DNA of 64,000 nucleotides from Pseudooceanicola nanhaiensis DSM 18065. GTDB taxonomy: Bacteria; Pseudomonadota; Alphaproteobacteria; Rhodobacterales; Rhodobacteraceae. Where the stretch lies: assembly GCF_000688295.1 (NCBI RefSeq), contig NZ_JHZF01000015.1:1-64000 (forward strand), read 5' to 3'. The notes under the pieces are model-generated. The model made no database searches. It saw only the letters and a list, made by a program, of their open reading frames with translations, and was not told the origin of the DNA. How positions within the stretch are numbered: position 1 is the first letter of the stretch; every line of letters starts with the position of its first letter. This document shows positions 63,081 through 64,000 of the stretch, piece by piece. A program made the translations under genes and the position numbers.

Positions 63081-63689
63081 TCAGCGGCGCTCGGGCGCCT
63101 TGCGGGCCTTGGCCATCTCGATGTTGAAGTGACTGTCGGGGATACTCACACCAGAGCGCAGGTCACCCAGCACGACGGTGGTCCTGGCACCGGAATCGTC
63201 GGTGATCACCCATTGGCGCAGCTCGGTCGGGCTGTCGGTGAAGACCATCTGAATGTTGCCGTATTCCGGGTGATCCGGGTCCTGCGCGGTGACGGTCGTG
63301 GTCTTGCCGTCCGAGCTGTGCCCGGTCACCATCCGCGCCCGGCCCAGGTCCACGTTCGCGGCCAGGATGATCGACAGGGGCGTCCGGGCAAGCGGGTATG
63401 TGGCGGGGCCGGAGTTCGACTTCGGGTCGAAGATCGCCACCGTGTTGCCGCCGGCCATCACCAGCGATTCCTCGGGCGGATCGTATTCGAACCGCACCCG
63501 GCCGGGACGCTTGATGTAGAGCGTGCCCGTCGAGAGCGAGCCGTCGTCGTTCACCTGCGTGAACTTCGCCTGCGCGGTTTTCAGCCCGTTGAGGTAGGAC
63601 GAGATATCGCCCAGGGGCAGTTTCTCGGCCATGGCCGGAAGAGCCATGGCGAGGGTGAGAACGGGGGCAAGGGCCAGTCGCTTCAACAT
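63081..63689 (-). CDS. lolA: outer-membrane lipoprotein carrier protein LolA
   Basis: The 202-residue protein has a signal peptide (VLTLAMALPAMA) and a LolA fold: AKFTQVNDDGSLSTGTLYIK, PGRVRFEYDPPEESLVMAGG, and a C-terminal FTDSPTELRQWVITDDSGAR. It shuttles lipoproteins from LolCDE to the outer membrane. It converges with the lytic transglycosylase gene and diverges from dnaE. Confidence 0.93.
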   Translation of the reverse strand: MLKRLALAPVLTLAMALPAMAEKLPLGDISSYLNGLKTAQAKFTQVNDDGSLSTGTLYIKRPGRVRFEYDPPEESLVMAGGNTVAIFDPKSNSGPATYPLARTPLSIILAANVDLGRARMVTGHSSDGKTTTVTAQDPDHPEYGNIQMVFTDSPTELRQWVITDDSGARTTVVLGDLRSGVSIPDSHFNIEMAKARKAPERR

Positions 63690-63864
63690 GGACAAAGAGT
63701 AATCCTTCCTCGGGTCACGTGCCAGCGCCCAACTTTCACAAGCGCGTAGGGTTCCTGTGTGGGCCGGTGACGCCGCGGCGTCACGGCACCCCGCGGGGCA
63801 CATCCGCCGCCGGGGCGGCGCTTCGCCGCTTCCGCCCGGCCGCCCCCTCGGCTACCTTCGCGCC

Positions 63865-64000
63865 ATGAGCTCTCCGCGATTCATCCACCTCCGCACGCAC
63901 ACCGAATATTCCCTTCTCGAAGGCGCCCTGCGGCTCAAGAAGCTGCCCGCGCTCTGCGAGAAGATGGAGATGCCGGCGGTCGCCGTCACCGACACGAATT
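63865..64000 (+). CDS. dnaE: DNA polymerase III alpha subunit, 5' part only
   Basis: Only 45 codons are in the window, starting MSSPRFIHLRTHTEYSLLEG. HLRTHTEYSLLEGAL is the start of the PHP domain of DnaE, and VAVTDTN follows. The gene runs past the right edge. It is 175 bp from the lolA start on the other strand. Confidence 0.9.
   Translation, partial: MSSPRFIHLRTHTEYSLLEGALRLKKLPALCEKMEMPAVAVTDTN

Overview
The window is chromosomal DNA from a high-GC alphaproteobacterium of the Rhodobacteraceae (Roseobacter/Rhodobacter group). The evidence is the gene content: class I lysyl-tRNA synthetase, a COQ9-family protein, an EcfG/NepR/PhyR general stress module, ccoGHIS with an FNR-type box, a CtrA-like regulator, DUF2125 and DUF4336 proteins and a short SRP RNA. 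Small hydrophobic or zinc-ribbon proteins typical of this family also occur. The genus cannot be fixed from sequence reading alone. No phage, plasmid, IS element, CRISPR array, rRNA or tRNA gene was seen. The DNA reads as ordinary core chromosome with dense, mostly short operons.

Layout. 0-9 kb: GMC oxidoreductase plus flavodoxin, an HxlR regulator divergent from a MATE pump over a set of GTTCC/GGAAC palindromes, S21, a COQ9-like gene, SRP RNA, RsgA, a zinc peptidase, and an enoyl-CoA hydratase/SDR pair. 9-19 kb: DUF2125, PmbA, CysQ-like phosphatase, EttA, an AI-2E family permease, NadD, a PBP4-type DD-peptidase and TerB. 19-28 kb: LysRS-I, a DUF4336 gene behind a 27-bp palindrome, a CHAD protein, an orphan beta-helix (GH28-related) protein, a HugZ-like protein, a putative outer-membrane protein and a degenerate CtrA-like regulator. 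28-37 kb: CoxG-like protein, ABC-2 exporter, MFS pump, UvrC, pteridine-reductase-like SDR, Ca/Na antiporter, S49 peptidase and small ORFs. 37-42 kb: a LysR gene, then ccoG-ccoH-ccoI-ccoS, the maturation genes of cbb3 oxidase, behind an FNR-like box but without ccoNOQP. 42-48 kb: PBP5-type DD-peptidase, HAD phosphatase, ClpS, RsmC-like methylase, an SDR without its catalytic lysine, and HemF.

48-53.4 kb is the general stress response locus. A PhyK-like kinase, EcfG sigma factor and NepR anti-sigma face PhyR across two perfect, fully interleaved EcfG promoters (GGAAC-N16-CGTT on each strand). Next to it a DUF1328 gene carries its own perfect EcfG promoter, and a PLDc_N/YihY pair carries weaker candidates, so core circuit and outputs sit together.

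53.4-64 kb: RppH, RluA-family pseudouridine synthase, a broken GFA gene, an alpha/beta hydrolase, a thiolase whose 3' end has an exact 86-bp tandem duplication, a STAS/HATPase partner-switch pair whose translation start is duplicated, gamma-glutamyltransferase, HspQ, an AEC transporter, a lytic transglycosylase lipoprotein, LolA, and the start of dnaE cut by the window edge. A modular GC-rich repeat built round a 7-bp-stem hairpin occurs three times (near 0, 47.3 and 55.1 kb).

No clearly new multi-gene system is visible. The most unusual signals are the interleaved EcfG promoters with their local regulon, the cluster of recent frame-shifting duplications at 55-58 kb, the modular repeat, two uncharacterised operators, and the orphan beta-helix protein.
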